Of a stretch of 64,000 nucleotides of DNA, positions 10,015 through 21,337 are shown piece after piece. Each line of letters starts with the position of its first letter. The first letter of the stretch is position 1. The DNA lies in NCBI GenBank assembly GCA_034387635.1, contig JAOANU010000022.1, positions 124,001 through 188,000 of the forward strand, written 5' to 3'. The translations under genes and the position numbers were made by a program. The DNA is from Rhodosporidiobolus odoratus (lineage: Eukaryota; Basidiomycota; Microbotryomycetes; Sporidiobolales; Sporidiobolaceae). Below the pieces are notes generated by a model. The model had not been told where the DNA came from. It saw nothing but the letters and a program-made list of their open reading frames with translations, and ran no database searches.

Positions 10015-13000
10015 ATGAATGGATCAGTCGACCTGCTCTCCATCTTGCGAGGGGATCCTCAACATGCTCCTCTTCCTCCTCGTCGGACTCCGTCAACTGG
10101 TTCAACTTCGCACTACCAGACTCCGCTAAGTTCAGCCTCATCAAGCATGCTCGATGCACACCACTTGCCCAAAGTTACCACCAATGCCAGTCCTGCAGCT
10201 AGCGACCGAGATGGGAACTCGGCTGGGACTCGCGGTGGGGATCACCATCACCAGGTCGACAACCTCTTCAAGCTGTTCTCACAGGGCAAGCCCAACCAGC
10301 AAAGTCAACGGGGTCAGTCAACCGCGGGAGCAGTCGTCCCCGGAGCATTCCCCGCCCCCTCGCCGTCTTTCACTTTTCCTCCCCCTCAGTCTTCCTCTCC
10401 CACCGCACCTAAAAACGCCGACGGTTCAGCCGCCCTTCTCTCCCTCCTGCACGGTATGAGCAGTCCCGCGGCCTCGTCTGCATCAACAGCTAAACCCTCG
10501 ACGGCGAAGGTAGGACCGGACGAGGAACAGGCTGCGGAGAAAAAGCCAGAGCAAGGACTGCAGAGTCCCAAGGGAGGCAACGCCGGCGAGCTGCTTGCGA
10601 GTCTGATGGGAGGTACGCTTCCTGCACCTGCGGTAACGTCACCGCAAACAGAGACAAACGGCGCACCGGGCACTTCGCCCGTTTCGCCTTCCTCTGCCTT
10701 CACCACCTCGACTCCCAACTTTAGCAGCCCTGACGCTCCGAGTCAGCCCAAGTTCTCCTTCATTTCGCCCTTCGACGTGCTCGAAAAGACTCACTCTGCT
10801 GAGAAGAATCAGCGCCAACCGTCGACCTTGATACCTTCTTCTGCCGCCATCTCGCCAACCGCATCAGCATCATCGATCCCAGCTGCCCTATCCTCCGTTC
10901 CTCCTCGCTTGCTCCGCCACGTCACGTCGCTCTCTTCCACTTCGTCCTCCTCAGTTGAAGACCTTCCCTCCATCTCCATGGCCCTAGAAAAGCAGCAACA
11001 GCCTCCTTCTCCCCTCTCTACCACCTTCTCTCCCCTCGCCTCGACCTCGCACTTCTCCCATCCGCAGCAGCAGAACCTCCTCGCAACTCAATACCTCACC
11101 TCAACATCTTCGACCCTTCCTTCCTGGGCCCCTCTAGGTCTCCGTCTCCCTCGCTCCTCCCACCCATCCTCATCCCCCCAAATCCTCTCCATCTCCCCAA
11201 CCGAACCCCACCTCGACTCCCTCTCCCCCTCTCTTCCTCAAACAACCCCTATAACCCTTATGCAGCTCGCGCGTTCTCCGTCTCAGCCTGGAGCACGTAG
11301 GACAGCAGCGATTTGGGAAGGTGGGATTGCGTATGGAGTCAAGGGAGGGAGGGTTAGGGTCATCGAGAGGGAGAGTGGGGGGAGGCTGTTGATCAAACCG
11401 CCTGCTTCGGGTGGGGAGGGGAAGGGGAAGAAGGAGAAAGGTGGGGAGAAAGAGAAGGATGAGGTGTTGGATCTGAGGAGCGCCCCAGAGGTTGACGCGG
11501 TTGGCAGGAGGCACATGAGCGTAGTTTATGCGAAGGGAGGCGTGGGGATCTGGGCGGTGAAGGAGAAGTTTGACGAGGAGGATGGGAAGAGGTGAGTATC
11601 GCTTTCTCCTCACCGCTTGCTTCCTGGTCGATCTCCTATGCTGCATCATATTCGGACTGACATGTCAAAACCGCTGTACAGCTCGGGGACTTCCTCATCC
11701 GCCCAGTCCCTGCTCGTCACCATTCCCCTCTCGGCTTCTTTCGCACGCTTCCACCCGCGCTACAACGATGAAGGCAAGCGAGTCATCGCGATCGTCACGC
11801 GCGAGAAAGGGGATGTCTGGCTCATTGACGTGGGTAAGCTTATTGTAGGGGCGGAAGAAGGCGGGTGGATGAAGGCTGCGAGGAAGGTTCAATTGGGAAG
11901 CGTGAGTCGGGTTCCTTCCTTGCTCAGCTTTTTCCTCGGCCCCGTCACCTCCGTCTTGGTCTCGTCTTCTGCCTTCCCCGCGGCGTACCCGGTCGGACTG
12001 ACGAGATATCACTGTGCCGTGCAGTCCTGCATCGACTTGACCTTCTCGCCCGATGGCTCCCTCTTCGCCCTTCTCCTTCGCGATTCCTATTCCGTACGCT
12101 CTACTGCGACTCCCGACAAAGAGCTCTTCTCCGGTCCTATCCCATCTCCGCCTGCCGCGCCAACCTCGACTTTGAACACGCCTGCCGCCGGATCTGCTCG
12201 CACGACTCCCACCCTCATTCCTTCCTCCAGGTCCGCGTCAGCAGCCGCAGCTTCCACGTCTAAGCCGGGAATGGCTAGCACAGCCGACCAAGAGGAACCT
12301 AGCGAGATCACCTTCCTTTCTCCCCTGCCGTCTTCTACCGCTCCGCTCGCATCTGCCACGGCACACCCCGTCGCACTCGCCATATCCACTCGCCGCGGTA
12401 CCGTGATACACCTCGTCCCTCTCTCGGGACCGGGCGCCCTTCCTGCACAAGCCGTAACCTCCATCGCCTTCCCCTCTCCTCCTCCCCCCTCCACGTCTTC
12501 TGAAGCGGACCACCACTCCCAGCTCGCGTACCACGCCGAGACTCAAGCTCTCATAGGCTCCTCCGCCGTCCGAGGATCGCTCTTCGCTTTCCGCCTCGCC
12601 TTCCCTCCTCTTCCCGCCCAAACGACAGTTGACAACGTTGCACAACGCACGAACGAAGAGTATCTAGCAGCTACTCTCGCTCGTATGTCAGCAAACGACG
12701 CCAACGCGATTCGAGTAGAATGGGTCCTCGAAACCCCAACTTCGTCAGGCGAAGTACTCGGTTTCATCCTCGATCCTCTTCCTGCGCCTGCCTCTGCTTC
12801 AGCAGCAGGTGGCGAGGGAGGAGCGGGCGGGCTGCCTACGGCGGTTGCTGCGGCGGGTAAGACGAGTTATGGGGTTTTGGTTTCTCACCCTGGAGGGATT
12901 GATCTCGTTACGTTGTTGGCGGAGAAACCGAGGGTTTATGCGGTTCCTCCTCCGGCGGATTCTCCGTCACCGGTTGGACATGGTGATCTCAGTGCTGGCG

Positions 13001-15114
13001 AAGCTAGGGGGGGGGAGGAAGAGTTGCATGGCATGGAGGAGGAGGAGGAGGAAGGGGATGAGTGGGAAAGGGCTATGGCGCAAGGGAGGAGGATGAGTCT
13101 GGAGGGGAGCATCTATGTTGAGAGTGAGGTGGTGGTGCATGTTGATGAGAGGGACGACGGGTGGCCTGAAGAGTATGCGGGTAATGTGGGGGCTTCGCCT
13201 CAACAGGCTCTTTCGGGCGGCGGCATTGGCAGCAGAGACGACAGGGCGACTGCTACTGAGTCGTCAGTGCCAACTTGCGCCACCGCGCCTTCGCCGGAGC
13301 CACGTAGCGTAGACGAACCCGCTCTCGGTGACTTGGGCGCAAGCGGTCTCCCAGTTACTCCTAACCTCGCCGCCGCCCTTGCGACTGCTCCCTCTATCGC
13401 CCCATCCGCAACCTCCACCGCCGCTACACCCCGTTCTCGTCAACCCTCTTCCCTCGGTCGCCCTCCTATCTCCCCTACCGGCACTGCCAAGTCCTTCACC
13501 CTTCAGACTCCACCGCAGAGCCCGGGCGCTGGCGGGAGAAGATTGAGCCTCACACCTCTGAGTCAAGGCTCAGATCAAGGCATTGAGGAAGGGATGGTTG
13601 GGGTTGGAGTGGTGGTCAGGGAATTGAGGAAGATAGAGGGTACGATGAAGAAAGAGTTGGGAGGGGTTGTTAGGGGGGAAGTAGAGAGAGTTGGTGCGTT
13701 CTCCCTTCCTTTAGCCCGAAGTCGCTACCGATCGCATGTCACATCCGATGTCCAGCTGACATTATCCCGATCACGACAACGTAGTTCACCACCTCGAAGC
13801 GACTTCTTCTTCTCCCGACTCTCCTACGCATCAGACCGCTCGTGAGGAGACTCTCCTCAAACTCGTCGTCGGGGCTGTCAAGAAGGAGGTGGCCAAAGTC
13901 GTGGATGGTGTCGAGAGGGTTGTGCAGGGTACAGTGCGAGAGCAGCTTAGGGGCGAGATTGGGCAGGCGGTGCAGGGAGTGCTTGCCGATGTACGTGTCC
14001 CAATCCTCCTCCGTGCCATACTCTCCCTGTATCAGGCTCGACTGACCGTCTTCAGCTGTATGCAGATACTACCGCATGAGCTATCGTCTCATCTCGCTCG
14101 GCCTGACATCTCGTTCTCTCTTTCGGCTAGCATTGCCACCACCATCGCCCCTCCCCTCGAGGCCTCCCTCCTGAACTCGCTCCTTCGCTCCGTCCTTCCT
14201 TCTGTCGAGTCAACCCTCTCGGCGGCCGTCGCAGCCTGCCTCGAGCAAATCAGGGAAGAAATGCTCGAAGTCCGAAAAGAGATCGTCGTCGAGCAGAGTA
14301 AAGCGGTAGAGGTGCTTGAAGGGGAGGTCCAGAGTCTCAGAGGGGAGGTCAAGGGTCTGAAGGAGATGATGAGTCGGATGGAAGCTGCCTTCCATTTGCA
14401 GCAACAAGGGATCGTCCCCGCGTCTCCGCGCTCGCAGCGTTCCCATTTCGCTTCTTTCTCGCACCACACCGCCGAATCAACTCAGGCCCACCTGCAAGCG
14501 GCGGCTCAGTCCGCTCTTCCGCCTATCCCTCGTTCACCCACTCCTCCGGAACGATACGAAGACCTCTTCACCTTTGCGCTGCAACCCACGCATGCACCAT
14601 CCTTCACGCCTCTTATTCACCTGATCAATGCCTCGCCCTCCACCAGGCTGGACGCTGTCTTCCCTCCGCCACCGGACAAACCGAAGTTGACCCCGGCGGT
14701 AGTGCTCAGCCTTGGGTTCAGGTTGAGCGAAGTGCTCGGAGACGGAGAGGGAGAGTTGGACGAGGATGGAAGAAGGTTGCTCGCTTGGATTAGGAGGGCA
14801 GTCGGCGGGGTTGAAGGAAAGGTACGTTTGCTCCTTCTCGCTTCCTTATTCAGCCCTCGAGGCCTTGGACCTCGTCTCCCTGTCCTCCTACTGATGTACC
14901 ATCTCACGCGTAGCAATCCTCTGAAGTCCTCCTCCTAATTCCTCGAATCCTCAACACCATCCTCGAAAACCTCATCAAGCGCGGTCGCAAACTCGTCCAT
15001 CTTGGCGATACGTCAGGCGCAGGCGAGATCAGAGTACTTGAAGGGTATGCGAGGGCTAGGCTAGTGCTGTGGGAGACCGGGGGTGGAAAGGGACCGGAGG
15101 GGTTTAGGCGTTAG
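10015..15114 (+). CDS. EDC4: Enhancer of mRNA-decapping protein 4 (EDC4/Ge-1) homologue
   Basis: Six exons (10015-11591, 11682-11901, 12025-13693, 13785-13990, 14066-14821, 14914-15114) sum to 4629 nt, in frame, for 1542 residues. The N-terminus has short leucine motifs (VDLLSILRG, AALLSLLHG, GELLASLMGG) in a Ser/Pro-rich region. A WD40-like region follows from about residue 420, with AIWEGGIAYGVKGGRVRVIE, GDVWLIDVG and IDLTFSPDGSLFALLLRD. After an acidic, low-complexity middle comes a coiled coil (EEMLEVRKEIVVEQSKAVE) and the helical C-terminal domain typical of Ge-1 (FRLSEVLGDG...LLIPRILNTILENLIKRG). EDC4 scaffolds Dcp1-Dcp2 and Xrn1 in P-bodies during 5'-3' mRNA decay. The repeated leucine motifs could contact decay factors, which is inference. 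A sixth-exon stop at 15112-15114 fits the family C-terminus. Confidence 0.85.
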
Positions 15115-15668
15115 GCGGTGAGGAGGAAGCGATGGCGGCGCGGCGACGAGATGACCCCTAAGACTGACGCCCGAACGAAACGACAAAAGACTACAAACGC
15201 ACACACTGCCGAACTTTCATTCCGTACCATGACCACCCCGTCCGTGCCTTCCCTTCCTTTCCCCGTCCTTGTAAGCGAATTTCGTGCCGTCTTCCTCTCC
15301 TTCTCTTTACCACTCTGTTACATCATCAACAAAATGTCCTTTCGTCGTTGCCGTTATATACCGGACTCGCACGCATCATACCCCCGGCGGTGTTCGTTCC
15401 TTTTTGTCCCGATCGTGCACCAGGTTTCCGAAAACTGTCTGTTGAGCTCGTCCTCACCCGTACCATACAGCCTCGATACTGCAACAGGAAACGGTCCTCC
15501 CTTACGCACTCTCGTCGCTATTGACAGCGTACGGCAGGAAACATGCGGTTGACTTGACTTGCTGTTTCGAATGCTGGATTTTTTAGCTCAGATGCTGCTG
15601 GTGCTGCTGGTGCTGCTACGTGGAGGCGAGATGGGGAAGAAGGGGACAAGAAGGCACGGAGGGAGATA

Positions 15669-15699
<31 letters not shown>

Positions 15700-15922
15700 A
15701 AGGCAGAGCGAAGAGCAGAGAAGGGTATATAAGGAGAAAGGGAGGCAAGAGGACGAGAAAAGGGAAAACTATGCTCATAGAAAAAACAAGCCGACGACTA
15801 CGCACATCCCGTATAGTGAAAGAGCTCCACTCCTCCTCCTCCATCGCATGCTCCTTTTTGTTCAATCTCCGAGGGTCAAAACAATGTCCACTCACCTCCT
15901 CCCTCCCCCGTGGAGTTTCTTA
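15115..15922. other. Convergent 3' region between EDC4 and UBP3
   Basis: The two flanking genes end towards each other, so this 0.8 kb should hold both 3' UTRs. It contains the G29 run at 15671-15699 and A/G-rich flanks. No gene was found; the open frames are low-complexity. Confidence 0.5.
15671..15699. repeat. Poly(G) run, 29 nt
   Basis: An uninterrupted run of 29 G on the plus strand in the convergent intergenic region. Its true length is uncertain because homopolymers of this size are hard to sequence and unstable in replication. Confidence 0.95.
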
Positions 15923-16299
15923 CTAAACCCTCGCATAAAACAGCATATAAGCCTGTTTCTGTTCCTCGTCCCTTCCCTTGCCTCCTCCAGTCTCCCAACC
16001 TCGTTTCTTAGCCGCCGAAAGCGAGACGACCACGTCTTCTTCTTCAAGGGGAATGACGGCCGTGTCGTCTAATTCGAGCCATTGGTTCGAGTGGTAACCG
16101 CGTCGGACGGCAACGGTGTAATGTCCACCGGAGGCGTAAAGCCCATGGTGGTAGACGACTGCGCAGACGAGGGAGAGAAGGATTGACAGAAGAGCGTCAG
16201 CCAAAGCCGCTATACGAGGAGAGGAAAGGAGAGGAAAGGAGAGGAAAGGAGAGGAAAGGAGAGGAAAGGAGAGGAAAGGAAAGGAACAGGGAAAGCCAA

Positions 16300-16341
<42 letters not shown>

Positions 16342-19300
16342 CATACCTCCCAACAATTCATACCTAGCCCCCTTACTCCCAACCTTAGCCCTCAACGGCG
16401 CACTCATAAACCCCTCCTCAATCTCAAACTCAGTCCCATACCCAACCTTCTTACACGTCTTCTGAACCCCTCCTCTTAATTCATCAAACATGAAGCGTTT
16501 CAGATGGAGGATCAAAACGGGGGGAAGGGAATCGAGTAGGACTTGTTTGGTTGCTTCTTGGGTTTTAATACCTCGGGTGGTGGAATATTCGGGGAGAGAT
16601 TCGGGGGTGACGAGAGAGGCTAGGGCGGAAGAGATCGAGTGGATGTGGTCGGGCTGTTTATTCGAGCAAAGTGAGGTATCAGTATGGCTTGAAAGGGTCG
16701 TTGGGGAACGAAAGTGGAAAAAAAAAAAAAAGTGGGACGCACCTGAATGTCCAGCGCTAATCGCTCGAAAGGCTCGATCGTGACGCTGTCCTTCTGACCA
16801 GGACACCGGATGACAGAACGAATCTGACCGCCAAAGATGCGAGAGATGGGAGACGGAGTATGAGAGGTCTGACACCGACGCAAGAGAGGAAACGAGGCGT
16901 AGCGATTAAAGTGTCGACATCAGCGATGTTTCTCACCGGTAGGCGAAACAAGGGTAAAGAAACTCACAGTCCTCGTAGCCACCGCCTTGCCCTTACTTCC
17001 CACCTCTTCCCATCCCTCTCCCTCTCCACCATCCACCACCTCCTTGCCCTTGCCCTTGCCTTTGTCCTTCAACTTTTCCTCCTCCCTCTCCACAATCCCC
17101 CTCATCTCCTCCCCAACCGTCTCCAAAAAGAATCCCAAAAACTCTTCCGCATCTTCCTGAGTTCCTCTCCTCATGGCATCAAACTGAGGGTAGGCTTTGA
17201 GGGCGTCGTGGATTGGGGTTGGGGAGATGGGGGGTATGGATGGAGTGGGGTTGTTGGAGGGGTAGGAGGAGGAGGAAGAGGGGTGGGGGGTTGCGGGAGT
17301 ATGGGCGGAGTTGGCGAGGGGGGGTTTGGGCGAAGAGGGAGGAGGGAGATCTGCTGTTGAGGGATTGTTGGGTGAAAAGGCTGCAGAGGTTGTCGAGTGC
17401 TGCGAGGAGGAAGTCGAGGGGGCGTTGCGGAACTCGGCAAAGAAGGCGATTCTGCAAGAAAAGAGCAAACTCGGCTAAGTCGACAACGAGGATTCACAGA
17501 GAACCCAAAACGCAGCAAAAGACGGAATAATAAGACGCACAGCGCTTCAACCACCGTCTGTTCCCCCTCCTTCTTCTTCCCTCCCCCCAACCTAACCTTA
17601 CTCCCCTTCTCGACCCTCTCAACCGCATTCCAAAATCCCCCAGTCCAAACCAGTACCTGAAGAATCGCATTCGCAAAGCACAAATTCCCATTATTGACCA
17701 ATCCTCTCGGAGTCGGGATTGAAGGGGAGTGGATGTGGGGAGGGGCGTGGTGGAGGAGGGAGGAGAGGGAGGTTGAGGTTGAGGTTGTGGGATGGGCGGT
17801 GGAGGAGGTGGAGGTGGAGGAGGGGAGGGCGGAGGAAGAAGATGAGGTAGGTGTACCGGGGGTACGAACGAGGTCGGCCCACAACCGCTTTGGTGCGGCC
17901 GCGACGGAGGCGGCGGCAGGAGCGACAGGAGTGGGTGTCGCTGAGGTGGGTGCGACAGTCGAGGTTGATGCGGAGGTCGCAAGAGCGGAAGAAGGTTGTC
18001 GAGGCGGGGATTTGGGAGTTTGCGTCGTAGTAGCCGCGGAAGAAGGAACGACGTCGATAGTCGAAGGCGCGGCGGGTGTAGAAGTCGGCGCCGAAGGAGG
18101 TACAGCCTTGGCCTGCTTAGCTTCCTTCTGCTCCTTAACCTTTTCTACCACCACCTCGACCTCCTGTCCCTTCCCTTCAACAACTTGCTCGCCTGCTCCT
18201 TCTCCTCTCGTCTTGTTCTCCTCCTTCGCCGCAACCTTGACTTTCCCACTCTCCTTCTCCCGCTCGTCCGCGCCCACGACACTGCTCCTCCTCGCCTCCG
18301 TCCCGCCTTCCTTCTCTCCTCCCCCGACCTCCTCGTCCCTTTCACCCACTCCTACTCGTCCAGCAGCCCCCTCCTTCTCTCCCTTCTCCTTCTCCTCTGC
18401 CCCCTTCGCCGTACCCTTGTCCTCGACCTTTCCTTTTCCTTTCCCTTTCCCCTTCTCCACCTCGGCGCCCGCGCCCGCGCCCGCCCCCACCCCTGCCCAA
18501 ACCACAAACCCACTCCCCTTGCCCAACCCCCTCAACCAAGGAGCAACCATCAACGGTGGAGCCTCCCTCGGAGGAGGAAGGTGATCTTTCCTCCGACTGC
18601 GACGTCTCAGACTCGGACGGAGAGGTCGTGCTACTACTACTGCGGAGGAGGAGGAGGAGGAGGAGGATGGAGAGGAGGATGGAGAGGAGGATGGAGAGGA
18701 GGAAGAGGAAGAGGGGAGGTGATCGGTGATTTCGCCGGTGGGGATGATGGTGGTCGGGGTACCGTTGCCGTTGATGGCGGGGAGGGAGAATCGAGAGGCC
18801 GTGCCAAAGATGCCTTCTGCCCCCCCTCCTGCGCCGTTCGGTGCCGATTCTGGGATGGAGGAGGCGTTCGAAACAGAGATAGGCTGAGGAGGCGGCGGCG
18901 GAGGAGGAGGAGTAGAAGGGACAACGTGATTCTGCAGTGGTGAGGAGACGGGAGGTGGAAGAGGCGTTGCGGGAGAGACGGGGATCGACGTTGCGGCGAC
19001 GGCAAGGATTGGAGCAGACGAAGCACTCAGTCTTTGAGTGAGGGAAGGGAGAGGAGGTTGATGTAGTATGGGGGAAATGTGGGAAGATGAGGCGAGAGAG
19101 GTAGAGGAAGGGTAAGAGGAGAGGTACGGTGCTGCTGCTGCTTGTTGTTGTTGTTGTTGTTGTTGATACGGTGCTTGGTGTTGATGCTGCTGCGGAGGAG
19201 GTGGTGGAGGAGGAGGAGGTTGATGAGGTGAGGGACGATGCGATGAAGAGTAGGAATTGGCGCGGGGGTAGCCGTAGAGAGACTGCGTAGAGTGAGACTG

Positions 19301-20065
19301 GTTCTGTTGCGGGTACATGTGGTGTGCGTACGGCGAGGGAGAGTAACCTGCTGCAGCGTGCACGGCGGCGAGGTGATGGGGTCCGTTGTGGGCTAGGGGA
19401 AGAAGAACGCCGTTTGACGGTCCGTTACCTCCGCCGCCCGGAGTCGCGCCTGGTGGTACTGGAGAGGGAGGTAGACGCGTCTGAGTGGGCGGTGGGGGTT
19501 GAGCGTGAGGCGGGTACGGGTAGGGAGAGGGAGAAAGAGAATGGTGGGGGTGCGGCGAGTGATGGTGCTGCTGATGCGGGGGTTGACGGTGTTGGATGTA
19601 GGGAGACGGTGAGGGAGAGTGCGAGTGCGACCAGTTGGGTCTCTGGTTGGTTGCCAGGGTCGCAGGAGCGGGTGAAGGGGAAGTCTGCCAACCCATTCCG
19701 GTTTGAGTCGAGTGGTTGGGTTGGGACTGGTAATTCGAGATGGGGTACTGAGGGTAAGGCTGCTGCAGTTGAGTATAGTTTGACGAGTAACCTGTACTTG
19801 TACTGGCTGATATGGGATATTGACCATCATACGGTGCTCCACTCTGGTTTCCAGTTGCACTTGCTCTCGAGTAACTCGAGGGCGTAGGTGAGTGACTGGT
19901 AGACGGTAGTTGATCTGGTTGTAAAAATGAAAAGGATTGGGCAGCAGGAGATAGCTTGTTATTGAGATTAGAATGGGATGATGGAGGTTGCAGGTGTGAG
20001 TCGTGTGAAGGAGTTGAGACGCTGGCAGGTCGTCCTAGTGGTATAGGCGCAGGTGCTATAGCCAT
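15923..20065 (-). CDS. UBP3: Ubiquitin carboxyl-terminal hydrolase, Ubp3/USP10 type
   Basis: Five minus-strand exons (20065-17541, 17451-16968, 16868-16743, 16653-16347, 16158-15923) sum to 3678 nt, in frame, for 1225 residues. The first 780 residues are low-complexity: Ser/Pro/Gln/His-rich with a poly-Gln run, then a Lys/Glu/Gly-rich stretch. The catalytic domain follows. The Cys box GLVNNGNLCFANAILQVL puts the nucleophile near residue 796. RGTQEDAEEFLGFFL, SRIFGGQIRSV, DSVTIEPFERLALDIQ and LILHLKRFMFDE match the family. The His box VVYHHGLYASGGHYTVAV is near residue 1160, followed by LELDDT. IFGGQ and SVTIEPF are characteristic of Ubp3/USP10, which with its partner Bre5/G3BP removes ubiquitin in COPII transport, ribophagy and stress responses. 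The long N-terminal extension would suit partner binding. The last exon was started at VVYHHG rather than further upstream because that restores the family spacing. Confidence 0.88.
16221..16280. repeat. Six copies of a 10-bp GAGGAAAGGA unit
   Basis: A perfect tandem repeat of six 10-bp units inside the last intron of the UBP3 gene. On the transcribed strand it is a pyrimidine tract. Confidence 0.9.
16301..16335. repeat. Poly(A) run, 35 nt (poly(U) in the UBP3 pre-mRNA)
   Basis: A run of 35 A on the plus strand, within the last intron of the minus-strand UBP3 gene (16159-16346). It reads as poly(U) in the pre-mRNA just after the donor. It is intronic and so not a retrotransposon tail in a coding exon. 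Confidence 0.9.
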
Positions 20066-21337
20066 CCCTAATCTACTTTTACCCTACTCGTGGTGTTAGC
20101 GAATCGAGGCGAGCGAGTGCAATCAATTGGTGGCGTCAACCTTTCCTCAGTCATTACACTTGCTCATTTACACATATGTAATCACCATCACAAACTCTCG
20201 TTCAGAGCCCACTACACCCCAGCAGAGCTATTCCTACACGCCCCAGCTCATGACCCAAGAAGCATTTGCCGAATCACGCCAGATTCACGAAACAAGAGCC
20301 AAGAGTGCAAAGCGGAAGAAGGGGAAGAAGGGGAAGAAAACCAGGCAGTCCAGAGGCGGCACTGCAAGACGGGTTGGCCTTCTCTCTTCCTCCCGCGTTG
20401 AGGGTGTGCTAAACACGTGCGGTCTGCAAGGTCCACGTCGTACGCCCCTGCGTTCGACGTACAGTAAGGATTAAATGAACGCCGTGAGCAAACCTTAGGT
20501 TGAGAAGGTCAAGACAGGCCATGAAGCTAAAGAGCGAGTGTCTCGACATACAGACGTACCAAGACAGTGTAGGATACGTAAAAGTGACCTGTTACTCTCT
20601 CTGACAGTGTCAAACATCAGCCCGCGGGCCATCTGGATGTCCCGTACGTAGATCTTGCAGCGCAAAGGGTTTGTGCGGGATGAAGGGAAACGGGCGTCGG
20701 CGATGAGATCGAGAGAGAGTAGCAAGGGTGGAGAGGAGAGAGACAGCAGCAGCGGCGGCGGAGGAGGAACGAGAAGCAGTTTTAAACGAGGGCATCAAGT
20801 GAAGAAACTGCAAAGCAGGAGGAGAGGACAAAGAGAGAGGTACCGGGAGGGCTTAACTCGGCCAATCCGCCCCGCGCAGTACAGGCGAGCTCGAGGTGGC
20901 TATGAGAGTACGATCATGAGCACGTTTGAGGCAGACCGGAGCTGCTGCGAGGTGAGTAGCCTGAGAACAGGCGGGCGAGATGGCAAGGGAAGGGAAGGCG
21001 CGGAAAGGTGAATGTGCGGCGAGGGCCTTGAAGCTTCAGGGGTGATGACGCTGGTCCTAGCGAGCATGCTCTTCGTGTTGGCCAGGTAATAGACGCAGTG
21101 CGATTTGGGTCGCTTGGTGGCTCGTAGACGACCTGGACTGCGACCGGTCGATTGCGTGCGTGCTTGTCATGACTGTAGCAGGTTCTCCACAGTATCGAGC
21201 CGTTACCTGAGCGAGTTGAGCCTGTGTGTCTCGAGTGAGGCCCACTCTCGCCGACGAGCGTCGTTCCGACCTCTCCCATCTCACTACATCCTGCTCGCTT
21301 GACAGGTTCACTCAGGGTTCGGCGCAGACACAAAGGA
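20066..21337. promoter_or_regulatory. Divergent upstream region of UBP3 and the carrier gene
   Basis: A 1.27 kb intergenic region between divergently transcribed genes. It contains the 12-mer TTGAGAAGGTCA at 20500-20511. Open frames such as a Lys/Arg-rich plus-strand stretch near 20250-20470 have no clear ATG or domain, and no gene is called. Confidence 0.4.

Noticed and set aside
16159..16204. Extension of the last UBP3 exon upstream (ALADALLSILLSLVCA)
   Set aside because: It is in frame, but would insert a hydrophobic stretch before the His box that the family lacks; the acceptor at 16159 restores normal spacing.
16301..16335. Poly(A) run as a retrotransposon tail
   Set aside because: It lies within a spliced intron of UBP3 next to a simple repeat, with no element-like coding sequence beside it.
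17694..18943. Long plus-strand open frames (about 296 and 315 residues)
   Set aside because: They are antisense shadows of the low-complexity Lys/Glu- and Ser/Pro-rich part of UBP3 and contain no domain.
20250..20470. Lys/Arg-rich plus-strand frame as a small basic protein gene
   Set aside because: There is no convincing ATG, and the Lys/Gly-rich stretch comes from a simple GAAGGG repeat.
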